From: Saccharopolyspora shandongensis
GTDB taxonomy: Bacteria > Actinomycetota > Actinomycetes > Mycobacteriales > Pseudonocardiaceae
Assembly: GCF_900106995.1 (NCBI RefSeq)
Contig: NZ_FNOK01000024.1
Span: 62,001 to 126,000, forward strand
DNA: 64,000 bases
Direction of reading: 5' to 3'
How positions within the stretch are numbered: position 1 is the stretch's first letter; each line of letters opens with the position of its first letter. The notes under the pieces were generated by a model. It was not told the origin of the DNA. It did not search any database and saw nothing but the letters and a program-made list of their open reading frames with translations. Both the position numbers and the translations under genes were made by a program. Positions 54,720-63,381 of the stretch are shown here, in pieces.

Positions 54720-57329
54720 ATGATCCGGGAGGGTGGAGCGCTCGTAGGCAGGGACGGAGAGCGGGCAGCGCTGGTGGAGAACGTCCGCCGGCGCGTCGTC
54801 GTGGAGGTCCGCGGCGACGCGGGGGGCGGCAGGACAGCGCTGCTGGACGCGGCCTGCGCGGACTGGGCGCGGGACGGCATTCCCGTCGTCAAGACGACGG
54901 CCGGCCGCCAACGACCGTTGGGGACCGTGGATGCGCTGCTCGATGCCGTCCGGGAGCAGTTCGACCTGGCCGCGTGCCCGCGCCTGCTCGAAAGCATCGC
55001 CGCCGCGACCGACCTGCGTTCCGGGTTCCGGACGGGCGGCAACGTGCTGGCGCTCGCCCACGAGGTCGGGCGCGCACTGGCCCAGGCGGTCGGCGGGCCG
55101 CGCGGCGGTGTCGTCGTCATCGATGACGTGGACAGCGCCGACTCGGTTTCCGGAACCGCGTTGGTGACGATCGCCGAGATGGTGTGCGCCGCGGGAGCGG
55201 CGGTGGTCTTCGCCTCCCGCCGTGGGCGCCCCACTCCGCTGGACGTGCTGGTTTCCGAAACCATCGAGCTCGCACCGCTGCCGGACGCGGACGTCCGCAC
55301 CGTGCTCGCCCGGCGGACGCCGCGATTCCCGCTCGACATCGGGGTGATCGAGGCGCTGCGCGCGGCGCTGGGACCGCTGTTCCGCAATCCCGGCACCGTC
55401 TTGCCGACCCTGTTCTCGCTGTTGGCCGAGCGACGACTGGTCGTGGTCGACGAGCACTGGTGCTTGGCCGAGCGGGACGCGGAGATAGCCGTACCCGCTG
55501 ATCACCGGTCGGTGCGACCGTTGCGGCAAGACGCGTCGGGGGCCGCGTTGGCGGCGATGCTCTCGGCGCGGAGCCCCTTGGCCCTGGCACACCTCTCGGA
55601 CTTGGTCGAGGTGGCGGGGGCCGACCTCGGGGAAACCGGCCTGCTGCTCGATGAGCTCATCGCCGACGGGGTCCTCGACTTGTCCGGGTCCGGGGATTCG
55701 GTGTCGTTCGCGGTCCCGGCACTGGCCGCCGCGGCGCGGGCGATGGCGGACGAGGAGCTCGTCGGCGAATGCCGGGCAGCGCTGGCACGCCGGCTGCGTG
55801 CCGTCGAAGGTGAGAGCGGCTCGCCGGCCGAATCCGGGGAGACCCGGACGAATCGCGCGGTGGTGGCCGTCCCGCGATCGCTGCGCGATCACGTGCGGGC
55901 GCGGATTGCGGTGGCGAGGTTCGATCAGCTCCAAGCAGAAGTGCGCCGGCTCCTCCCGGAAACCCTTGCCGCAGCGCCGGATCGAACGCATCCGGATCGT
56001 CCGGTGCTGGACGAGGTCCTGACGGCCTGGATCGGAGTGATGCTGCACGAATGGCGCACCGACGTGCTACCGGAGTCCGTTGCCGACCTGCGGGCCGCCG
56101 GAGTGCCCCTGCCCGAGGGCTTCGCGGAATCCCTCCTGGACTCGGTTTCCAGGGCGGACTGGCGCGCCGCGGCGGGGCTGCTCCAGGCGATGTCGGAATC
56201 CCGCACCACGGCGGCGGAACTCCTCGCGTCGATGGGCGCGCTCACCGGTGATCATCGGTCGTTCCGCCGGGCTGTCGGGAGTTGGCCCGGGCTGCGGCGG
56301 ATGGCTGCCGATGACCTGCGCGAGGCCGCCGCGCACGGTGATTTCGCCACGGTCCTGGGCGGCGCGCTCGGTGTGCGGTACGAGTTGGCCGAGCACAACG
56401 ACGTCGCCGACTACCAGCGGATGCTGCGGGCTTACCAGGCGGGCGACCGCGAGCGCGCGTTGTCGCTCGCGCGCAGGATGGAGGCGCGCGACCAGGACCG
56501 CCGCGGCTCCCCGGTGCGGTGCCTCGCGCGAGTGCTGGCCGGCGAGATCTGCGCCGACGGCGGCGATTTCGGCCGCGCGGCGCGATGGTTGCAGGGCTCT
56601 TCGCACCAGATGCTCGGTGGCCACCTGGTGAGCTGGGCGCGCTGCGGCCTGCGCTACCGCTCCGGCAGGACCGCCGCGGCGATCGGCCTCGGATGGCGGG
56701 AGTACCGCCAGCACCGCAGTTGGGGACGCACGTCCGGGCTGGAGAAGCTGCTCGGCCGGCTGATCGACTGCTCGACCCGCGAAGGCGATCAGGCCATGGC
56801 CGAAACCCTGCTGGCGGAGCTGGAAGAACTCGACGACGTGGTCCGGTCCGGTTCGACGCGCACCGCGGTGCTGCTCGCGCACGGCCTCGTCCGGCACGAC
56901 CGGGCCAAGACCGTCGAATGCGTGCACCTGGCGCGGGAACGCGGGGACGCGCATTCGGTGGCCCGGGCCTGCCTGCTGCTGAGCGATCTCAGCGAGGACC
57001 CGCAGCCCTGGATGGCGGAGCTGTACGCGTTGACCAAGCGGCACGGCTCGTCGCGCAGCCGCGCGAACCTCGTCGGGGCGATGCGGCGGCGCGGGGTGTG
57101 GCTGCCCAGGCAACGCAGCCGGGACGATTCCTTCGCGCGAATCGAGGCCAGGGTGGCGCAGCTGGTCAGCGACGGCTGCACCAATCGGCAGATCGCCGCC
57201 GTCCTGGAGATCAGCGAGAAGACCGTCGAAAGCCACCTGACGAGGATCTTCGCCCGCACCGGCTGCCGAACCCGGGTCGAACTGGCCGCCGCCTGGTTGG
57301 AGGGCCGAGTGACGGAGACGACGGCGTGA
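54720..57329 (+). CDS. LAL-type LuxR regulator with Arg in place of the Walker A lysine
   Basis: The protein has 869 residues from ATG 54720 (GAAGGGGAAG ahead). The N-terminal ATPase has VRGDAGGGRTALLDA (Arg where Lys is expected) and GVVVIDDVDSAD. The C-terminus is a LuxR HTH: CTNRQIAAVLEISEKTVESH. Its end RTRVELAAAWL parallels the sister gene's SRVELAAAML. It lies 38 bases before the beta-helix/AAA+ gene on the same strand, so it may regulate or be co-transcribed with it. Confidence 0.85.
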   Translation: MIREGGALVGRDGERAALVENVRRRVVVEVRGDAGGGRTALLDAACADWARDGIPVVKTTAGRQRPLGTVDALLDAVREQFDLAACPRLLESIAAATDLRSGFRTGGNVLALAHEVGRALAQAVGGPRGGVVVIDDVDSADSVSGTALVTIAEMVCAAGAAVVFASRRGRPTPLDVLVSETIELAPLPDADVRTVLARRTPRFPLDIGVIEALRAALGPLFRNPGTVLPTLFSLLAERRLVVVDEHWCLAERDAEIAVPADHRSVRPLRQDASGAALAAMLSARSPLALAHLSDLVEVAGADLGETGLLLDELIADGVLDLSGSGDSVSFAVPALAAAARAMADEELVGECRAALARRLRAVEGESGSPAESGETRTNRAVVAVPRSLRDHVRARIAVARFDQLQAEVRRLLPETLAAAPDRTHPDRPVLDEVLTAWIGVMLHEWRTDVLPESVADLRAAGVPLPEGFAESLLDSVSRADWRAAAGLLQAMSESRTTAAELLASMGALTGDHRSFRRAVGSWPGLRRMAADDLREAAAHGDFATVLGGALGVRYELAEHNDVADYQRMLRAYQAGDRERALSLARRMEARDQDRRGSPVRCLARVLAGEICADGGDFGRAARWLQGSSHQMLGGHLVSWARCGLRYRSGRTAAAIGLGWREYRQHRSWGRTSGLEKLLGRLIDCSTREGDQAMAETLLAELEELDDVVRSGSTRTAVLLAHGLVRHDRAKTVECVHLARERGDAHSVARACLLLSDLSEDPQPWMAELYALTKRHGSSRSRANLVGAMRRRGVWLPRQRSRDDSFARIEARVAQLVSDGCTNRQIAAVLEISEKTVESHLTRIFARTGCRTRVELAAAWLEGRVTETTA

Positions 57330-57367
57330 CGACCCGCGCCGCCGCGGGCAGGAGAAGAGGACCGCAG

Positions 57368-59809
57368 ATGATCTCGGTTTCCCAGGTGGTGCCGGGTGGC
57401 TTCCGCACCGTTCGGCAAGCCGTCCACGCGGCACCCGAGGGTGCGACGATCAGCGTGGCACCCGGTCGCTACCGCGAGAACCTGGTCCTGACCAGGGATG
57501 TCACGATCGTGGCCGAAGACGGCCCGGGAACGGTGCTGATCAGCTCTGATACCGGTGTCGTGGTGGAGGTGGCGGCCGCGGTCGCGCTCAGCGGCATCGA
57601 ACTGGAGGGCACCGACGCGGAGCAGGCGCCGGTCGTCGTGGGCGCGGGACGCCTGGTCATGGTGGAATGCGCCGTCCGCGGTGATTCTTGGGCGGCCGCT
57701 TTCGCGCACGGCACCGGAGGCCTGGTGCTCCGCGACTCGCTGCTCAGCAACCCGTCCGGGGCGGGCGTGGTGGTCACCTCGCAAGCCGGGAGTTCGGTGC
57801 ACAACTCGACCTTCGAGGACCTCGGCACCTCGGCCGTCGTGGTGGCCGAGCGCGGACTGCTGGACGTGCGCGGCAGCACCGTCCGGAAGAGCGGCGGGAA
57901 CGGCTTCTACCTGAGCGGGCACGCGGAGTTCACGGCCGTGGATTCCGGGATAGCCGACTGCGGCGACAAACCCGCGGTGGCCGTGGAGGACCACGCGACG
58001 GCTGTCCTCCGGCGGATATCGGTCCGCGATGCGGCGGGCCTCGGTTTCTTCCTGAAGACGACCGGCCTGGTCGACCTCACCGAGTGCGCGGTCGAGAGTT
58101 CTGCCGCCGAGGCGTTCCTCGCGGAAGGGACCGGTCGTCTCTCGTTGCGGGACTGCGATGTGCGTCGTAGCGCGCGGTATGGCATGCGGTTCGCCGGCAC
58201 GTCGACCGCGGTGCTGCAGGACTGCCGAGTGTCCGATGTGGAGGGTACCGGCGTCGCGGTGGAACAACGATCCACTGTGGAGTTCCACGGGCTCGAAGTG
58301 CGGGCTTGCCGGGACGACGGCGTCCAGCTCACCTCCAAGGAGGAGGCCGTGCTGCACGGCCTGGCGATTCGCGACTGCGCGCACAACGGCATCGTGGTCC
58401 GCGGCGCCAACGCCCGCTTCGAAGCGCTGGAGGTCGAACGCGCCCAACGGGCGGCCGTGGAGGTCGTCGCGGACGGACATGCCCTGCTTCGGGGATGCGT
58501 CGTGCGGGCTGTGGGCGGGCCGGGGATCGCCGTCTCCGGCGGGACGCTCACCGCGGAGGACGGCGACCTGCACGGCTGCGGTGGCGACGGGGTGGTCCTC
58601 GCCGACGGCGCTTCGGGGGTGCTGACCCGGTGCCGGATCCGAGCAGGCGGCGGCCACGGCGTCCACATCGCCGCCGCGGCGAAGGCGCGGATGTCCGACT
58701 GCGAACTCCACGGCAACGATGGTGACGGCATCCGCGTCGCCACGGATCGTGACGTCGTCGTGCGGGATTGCTCGTTGCGCGAGAACGGTGGATCGGGCCT
58801 GCGCCAGCAGGTGGTGTCGACGTCGATCGCCGTCGAGAACGTCAGCAGCAGCGGCAACGGTGTCGCGGACGCCTTCGGCACCGCGCAAGCCGTGCCCGCC
58901 GCGGCCGTTCCGGCGGAACCCGCGGCACCACGCAGCGGAAGAGCTGCGGAAAACAGTCCGGCAGAGGAACTCCAGGCCCTGGTCGGCCTCGAGAACGTCA
59001 AGCGCGAGGTGGCCACCCTGGTCAACCTCAACCGGATGGCCAAGCTGCGGGTGGAGGCGGGGCTTTCCGCCCCGCCGATGAGCAGGCACCTGGTCTTCGC
59101 GGGCGCACCTGGCACCGGCAAGACCACCGTGGCCCGGCTCTACGGTGCGATCCTGGCGGGGCTCGGCGTCCTCGAGTCCGGCCACCTGGTGGAGGTCGCG
59201 CGGGCCGATCTCGTGGCGCAGATCGTCGGTGGCACGGCGATCAAGACGACGGAGGCGTTCCGCGAGGCGATCGGGGGCGTGCTGTTCATCGACGAGGCGT
59301 ACACGTTGAGCGCGCAGTCCGGTGGCACCGGCCCGGACTTCGGCCGCGAGGCGATCGACACGCTGGTCAAGCTCATGGAGGACCACCGCGACGAGGCGGT
59401 GGTCATCGTCGCCGGCTACTCCCGGGAGATGGCGGACTTCCTGGCCACCAACCCGGGCTTGGAGTCCCGGTTCAGCCGGACCATCGAGTTCCCCAACTAC
59501 TCCGCGGCGGAGCTGGTCACCATCGTCCGGCAGCAGTGCTCGAGACACGACTACCGGCTCGACGAACGAGCCGCGGAACTGCTCCTGCGCTACTTCGACG
59601 AAATGCCCAAGGACGCCACCTTCGGAAACGGGAGGACGGCGCGCAAGACCTTCGAACTGATCGTCGACCACCAAGCATCCCGCCTGGCGGCCTCCCCGGC
59701 GGTCGCCACGTCCGACCTGACCCAACTCCTCCCGGAGGACATGCCGTTCGCCCAGCCGATCCCATCCCACAGCACGGCGGCAGCCGAAGTCGCGGACGTC
59801 GACAGGTAG
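57368..59809 (+). CDS. Beta-helix repeat and AAA+ ATPase fusion (CbxX/EccA-like)
   Basis: The protein has 813 residues from ATG 57368. Residues 1-500 are pectate-lyase-type right-handed beta-helix repeats (short strands with G(V/I).V, NS.F, C.V). After a Pro/Ala linker, residues about 530-800 form an AAA+ domain of the CbxX/SpoVK/EccA group: GAPGTGKTT at 579-587 (Lys585), VLFIDEAYTLS, and the sensor and lid regions ESRFSRTIEF, GNGRTARK. Such ATPases in actinomycetes act with type VII secretion or in spore and envelope processes. The substrate for the beta-helix is unknown. Confidence 0.85.
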   Translation: MISVSQVVPGGFRTVRQAVHAAPEGATISVAPGRYRENLVLTRDVTIVAEDGPGTVLISSDTGVVVEVAAAVALSGIELEGTDAEQAPVVVGAGRLVMVECAVRGDSWAAAFAHGTGGLVLRDSLLSNPSGAGVVVTSQAGSSVHNSTFEDLGTSAVVVAERGLLDVRGSTVRKSGGNGFYLSGHAEFTAVDSGIADCGDKPAVAVEDHATAVLRRISVRDAAGLGFFLKTTGLVDLTECAVESSAAEAFLAEGTGRLSLRDCDVRRSARYGMRFAGTSTAVLQDCRVSDVEGTGVAVEQRSTVEFHGLEVRACRDDGVQLTSKEEAVLHGLAIRDCAHNGIVVRGANARFEALEVERAQRAAVEVVADGHALLRGCVVRAVGGPGIAVSGGTLTAEDGDLHGCGGDGVVLADGASGVLTRCRIRAGGGHGVHIAAAAKARMSDCELHGNDGDGIRVATDRDVVVRDCSLRENGGSGLRQQVVSTSIAVENVSSSGNGVADAFGTAQAVPAAAVPAEPAAPRSGRAAENSPAEELQALVGLENVKREVATLVNLNRMAKLRVEAGLSAPPMSRHLVFAGAPGTGKTTVARLYGAILAGLGVLESGHLVEVARADLVAQIVGGTAIKTTEAFREAIGGVLFIDEAYTLSAQSGGTGPDFGREAIDTLVKLMEDHRDEAVVIVAGYSREMADFLATNPGLESRFSRTIEFPNYSAAELVTIVRQQCSRHDYRLDERAAELLLRYFDEMPKDATFGNGRTARKTFELIVDHQASRLAASPAVATSDLTQLLPEDMPFAQPIPSHSTAAAEVADVDR

Positions 59810-60054
59810 CGCGTGATGGCTCTCGGCACGGCAGGCGGCGCGGGTGTGATGAGGCGCGCACGTCGGGGATTCTCGCCGCAGCGGCGGGAGTTCCGGTCTC
59901 GCGCCGCCGGGAAAGTGGCCGCCGGCATGAACAGCCACGGCACTGACGGCCGTTGACGCGGGCCTGGGCCGCGTGGCCGCCACACTCGCCGTCGACTACC
60001 GGGTGACGTTCGCGGCACTGCACCCACATCCACGGCAGAGGTGTGCCGATGAAC

Positions 60055-60088
60055 GCGCCGAGGACGGCGGTAGTACCGTCCTCGGCGC
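60055..60088 (-). terminator. Perfect hairpin terminator after aldo/keto reductase
   Basis: GCGCCGAGGACGG and CCGTCCTCGGCGC form a perfect 13-bp stem with an 8-base loop just past the aldo/keto reductase stop at 60100. The remaining space back to 59809 holds no gene. Confidence 0.7.
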
Positions 60089-60099
60089 TCGATCCGGTA

Positions 60100-61164
60100 T
60101 CAGCGGCGGGTTTCGACCTTCAGGTCGCCGCGGGTCAACGCGCGGGTCGTGTCGCGGGCGAGCATGTCGTGCGGGAAGCCGAGTCCGATCGCGCTGGCCT
60201 CGTCGAGGCGGGCCAGTTGGGCGGCGGTGAAGTCGACCTCCAGAGCGCCCAGATTGTCCTCCAGCTGCGCGGGGGTGCGCGCGCCGATGATCGGTGCCGT
60301 CACACCCGGGTTCTGCAGGGTCCAGGCAAGCCCGACCTGGGCGGGCGTGCGGCCCAGCTCCGTGGCGACCTCCTTTACCACGTCCACGATGGCGAGGTTG
60401 CGTTCGGTGAGCGCACCGTTGGCGATGGTGACGCTCTTGCGGGTGCCGTCGTCGAATGCGGCGTTCGTCGCTGCCAGGTCGTCGCGGCTGTACTTGCCGG
60501 TGAGCACGCCGCCGGCCAGCGGTGACCACGGGATCACTCCCAACCCCATCTCGCGTGCCATGGGGATCAGGTCGCGTTCCCCGGTGCGCTCGATCAGGTT
60601 GTACTCGATCTGCAGCGCGACCAGCGGTGACCAGCCGCGCAGGCCGGCGATCGCCTGCATGCGCGACACCTGCCAGGCCGGGGCGTTGGAGATCGCCACG
60701 TACAGGACCTTGCCCTGCCGGACCAGATCGTCCATGCCGCGCAGGATCTCCTCGACCGGCGTCGTGAAATCCCACAAGTGCAGGTAGAACAGATCGAGGT
60801 AGTCCGTGTTCAGCTGTCGCAGGCTGGCTTCCACCGACGCGAACAGGGTCTTGCGGTGATTGCCCCCGGAGTTCGGATCGCCGGGCCGGCGCAGCGTCGA
60901 GTACTTCGTTGCGAGCACCAGGCTTTCGCGGTTGTCGCGGGTGAATTCGCCCAGCAGGCGCTCGGAACTGCCATTGGTGTAGGTGCTGGCGGTGTCGATG
61001 AAGTTGCCGCCGCGCTCGACGTAGCGGTCGAACAGCTTGCGTGCCTCGTCCTGCTCGGCGCCCCAGCCCCACTCGGTGCCGAAGGTCGCCGCGCCCAGCG
61101 CCAGCGGTGAGACCCGCAGCCCGGAGCGGCCCAGCAGCCGGTAGGTGTCGAGGGTGAGCGACAT
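60100..61164 (-). CDS. Aldo/keto reductase
   Basis: The protein has 354 residues; ATG 61164 with AGGAGG upstream. AKR signature GGNFIDTASTYTNGSSERLLG with Asp and Tyr of the tetrad, then LVLATKYS (Lys), LDLFYLHLWD (His), and the NADPH-binding IIGARTPAQLEDN. It is a soluble NADPH-dependent carbonyl reductase with unknown substrate. It is divergent from an XRE regulator that probably controls it. Confidence 0.9.
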   Translation of the reverse strand: MSLTLDTYRLLGRSGLRVSPLALGAATFGTEWGWGAEQDEARKLFDRYVERGGNFIDTASTYTNGSSERLLGEFTRDNRESLVLATKYSTLRRPGDPNSGGNHRKTLFASVEASLRQLNTDYLDLFYLHLWDFTTPVEEILRGMDDLVRQGKVLYVAISNAPAWQVSRMQAIAGLRGWSPLVALQIEYNLIERTGERDLIPMAREMGLGVIPWSPLAGGVLTGKYSRDDLAATNAAFDDGTRKSVTIANGALTERNLAIVDVVKEVATELGRTPAQVGLAWTLQNPGVTAPIIGARTPAQLEDNLGALEVDFTAAQLARLDEASAIGLGFPHDMLARDTTRALTRGDLKVETRR

Positions 61165-61239
61165 CGTGTCCTCCTGTGCTCGCGATCCGTTGTCGAGAAC
61201 GAGTCTGCGAACGCCGCGAGCCGGGGATAAGGGAAAGAA

Positions 61240-61274
61240 GTTCCTGGGAACGCCAGTCCTACCCTGGCTGTAGG
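61240..61274 (+). promoter_or_regulatory. Two palindromes upstream of the XRE gene
   Basis: GTTCC TG GGAAC at 61240-61251 and CCTAC N7 GTAGG at 61258-61274 are perfect inverted repeats in the 120-base gap between the divergent aldo/keto reductase and XRE genes. They are candidates for autoregulation and control of the reductase. Confidence 0.5.
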
Positions 61275-61284
61275 ATCGAACCCG

Positions 61285-62115
61285 ATGACCCGCACCGTGG
61301 ACAGGACACAGGAGCTGGCCGCGTTCCTGCGGACCCGGCGCGAACGTCTGGACCCGCACGATTTCGGCCTGCCGTCGCGTCGGCAGGCCCGGCGGACCCC
61401 GGGATTGCGCCGCGAAGAGGTCGCCGAACTGGCCGGGGTCAGCATCGACTACATCGTGCGGCTGGAACAGGGCCGAGGGTTGCGGCCCTCGGCGGACGTG
61501 GTGGAGGCGCTGTCCGGGGCGCTGCGCCTGGCCCCCGACGAACGCGCCTACCTCTTCGACCTGGCCCGGCAGCGCCCCCGCAATGCCGACAAGCCCGCCA
61601 CCACTGCGGCGCCGCCGCTGGCTCGGCTGGTCGCCGACCTGTCGCCGCTGCCTGCCATGCTGATGAACCACCGCTACGACATCCTGGCCTGGAACGGCGA
61701 AATGGCCAGGCTGCTACTGGATTTCGACACCTTGCCGCCAGCGCAGCGCAATTCGATGTGGCTGTGCCTGATGCATCCGCAGATGCGTGAGTTCTACGTC
61801 GACCGCGAACGCGTAGTGCGGGAGGGGATCGCCCACCTGCGCGCTGCGTGGGCCGCGCATCCGGATGATCGGGCGTTGACCGACCTCATCGCCGAATTCA
61901 CCACTCGTGACGAGGAATTCGCGCGATTGTGGGCCGAGCGAGACGTCAAGGTCAACGGCCGCGGGCGCAAGGTGATCCGGCATCCCGACGTCGGTGTGAT
62001 CGCCGTGCATTTCGAAGTGCTGATGCCACTTCAAGATCCGGACCAGCGGTTGTTGATCTACCGCGCCGCGGACGAGGAGAGCCAGTCGGCATTGGACCGG
62101 TTGTGCGCACGGTGA
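61285..62115 (+). CDS. XRE-family regulator with MmyB-like ligand domain
   Basis: The protein has 276 residues. N-terminal HTH (RRTPGLRREEVAELAGVSID, then YIVRLEQGRG), then the MmyB-like domain with MLMNHRYDILAWNGEMARLL, and HPDVGVIAVHFE near the end. The family typically represses an adjacent oxidoreductase and binds a small hydrophobic ligand. It is transcribed away from the aldo/keto reductase. Confidence 0.9.
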   Translation: MTRTVDRTQELAAFLRTRRERLDPHDFGLPSRRQARRTPGLRREEVAELAGVSIDYIVRLEQGRGLRPSADVVEALSGALRLAPDERAYLFDLARQRPRNADKPATTAAPPLARLVADLSPLPAMLMNHRYDILAWNGEMARLLLDFDTLPPAQRNSMWLCLMHPQMREFYVDRERVVREGIAHLRAAWAAHPDDRALTDLIAEFTTRDEEFARLWAERDVKVNGRGRKVIRHPDVGVIAVHFEVLMPLQDPDQRLLIYRAADEESQSALDRLCAR

Positions 62116-62302
62116 TGTCGAACCGTCCTTTCGCGCACTGAGCCGAACCGCCGTTCCGGCGTGTCGCCGGAATCCATCGGTGCGATCCGGGCCGAAAGCA
62201 TGCCGGGGTGACAGACCGGCCGCGGCGGGCAGCGAACATTGCGGGCCTGGTTCAGAACGTGCTGCGCGGCCGAGGTTTCCAGACCGGCCGTTTCGGCTGG
62301 CA

Positions 62303-62728
62303 TCAGCTTTGGCCGGGGAGCAGGCCTTCTGCGACGAGGGCTGCGTGTACCGCTGCTCCTAGGGTGGTTACCGCGCTCAGGGGGCGGACCATGACCGTGA
62401 ACTCTTCGATCAGGCCCTCTTCGTCCAGTTGGATCAGGTCGATTCCGTGGATCTGCTTGCCGTTCACCACCGAGCGGAAGATCAGCACGTGGGAGTCCGC
62501 CGCTTCGCCCGCCGCGGTTTCCGCCGTGCCGTGCAGCTCGCCGACGTAGCGGAACTCCTCGAAGACGCGCCGCAGGAGGACGCCGAAGACGCCTAGGACC
62601 ATGGTTCGCCCTTCGAACGGGGTGAACTTGATCGGGCTGAAGAACCTCGGCTCGGGCGCGAACAGCGCCTCCAGCGCGTCGACGTCGCGCTCTTCCACCG
62701 CGGTGCGGAAGCGGTCGATGGTATTCAC
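62303..62728 (-). CDS. SnoaL/NTF2-like protein
   Basis: The protein has 141 residues from a GTG at 62728 with AAGGAG six bases ahead. The cone fold of the SnoaL/NTF2 group can be seen: IDRFRTAVEERDVDALEALF at the start, then hydrophobic strands around LIFRSVVNGKQIHGIDLIQL. It may bind or isomerise a small molecule. It is divergent from a PadR regulator that shares the promoter region. Confidence 0.8.
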   Translation of the reverse strand: MNTIDRFRTAVEERDVDALEALFAPEPRFFSPIKFTPFEGRTMVLGVFGVLLRRVFEEFRYVGELHGTAETAAGEAADSHVLIFRSVVNGKQIHGIDLIQLDEEGLIEEFTVMVRPLSAVTTLGAAVHAALVAEGLLPGQS

Positions 62729-62754
62729 GCGGGCTCCTTGGTCAAGGATATGAT

Positions 62755-62772
62755 TAGTCTTAAAATTGACTA
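62755..62772 (+). promoter_or_regulatory. PadR-type operator candidate
   Basis: TAGTC, eight AT-rich bases (TTAAAATT), GACTA lie in the gap between the SnoaL-like and PadR genes. Spaced inverted repeats of this size are typical of PadR-family operators. The position would cover both divergent promoters. Confidence 0.6.
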
Positions 62773-62811
62773 TAGTGGCGCTGGACGGCCTCGGCTAGGG
62801 AGTGATGTGCG

Positions 62812-63381
62812 ATGGCCTTGCGGCATGCGGTGCTGGCGGCGTTGCTGGACGGCGAGTTCAGCGGTTACCAGCTGGCGAAGGCGTTCGACGTCGGGATGGC
62901 CAACTTCTGGCACGCGCTGCCGCAGCAGCTCTACGCCGAGTTGGCGAAGTTGGAGCAGGACGGGCTGGTCTCCGGCCGCGAGGTCGTGCAGGAGGCCCGG
63001 CCGAACAAGAGGCTGTTCGCGGTCACGGACGCGGGTCTGGCCGAGCTTCGGCGGTTCGCCGCCGCTCCGTCCAAGCCGTCGTTCATCCGCGACGATCTCC
63101 TGGTCAAGGTCGCGGCGGCCGATTCGGTCGACGCGGCCGTGATGATCGGCCAGCTCGAAGAGCGTGCGGCGATCGCCGAGGCGAAGATCGAGCTCTTCGA
63201 CAAGCTCCTGCGCAAGATGCGGGGTGATCTCGACGAAGCGGAATTCCTCGCGAGCGCTGCGAAGATCGGCCCCTACCTGACGTGCTTGCGGGGGCGGCGG
63301 TTCGAGAGCGAGAACCGCGACTGGTGCAACGAGACCGCCGCGGTGCTGCGGGCCAGGGCGGGTGCCGATGTCCAGGGATGA
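62812..63381 (+). CDS. PadR-family transcriptional regulator
   Basis: The protein has 189 residues from ATG 62812 with AGGGAG ahead. PadR winged helix: AVLAALLDGEFSGYQLAKAF, then QLYAELAKLEQDGLVSG and RLFAVTDAGLAELRRF, followed by the C-terminal coiled dimerisation helix. It probably represses its own gene and the SnoaL-like gene. The end overlaps the next gene by 14 bases. Confidence 0.9.
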   Translation: MALRHAVLAALLDGEFSGYQLAKAFDVGMANFWHALPQQLYAELAKLEQDGLVSGREVVQEARPNKRLFAVTDAGLAELRRFAAAPSKPSFIRDDLLVKVAAADSVDAAVMIGQLEERAAIAEAKIELFDKLLRKMRGDLDEAEFLASAAKIGPYLTCLRGRRFESENRDWCNETAAVLRARAGADVQG

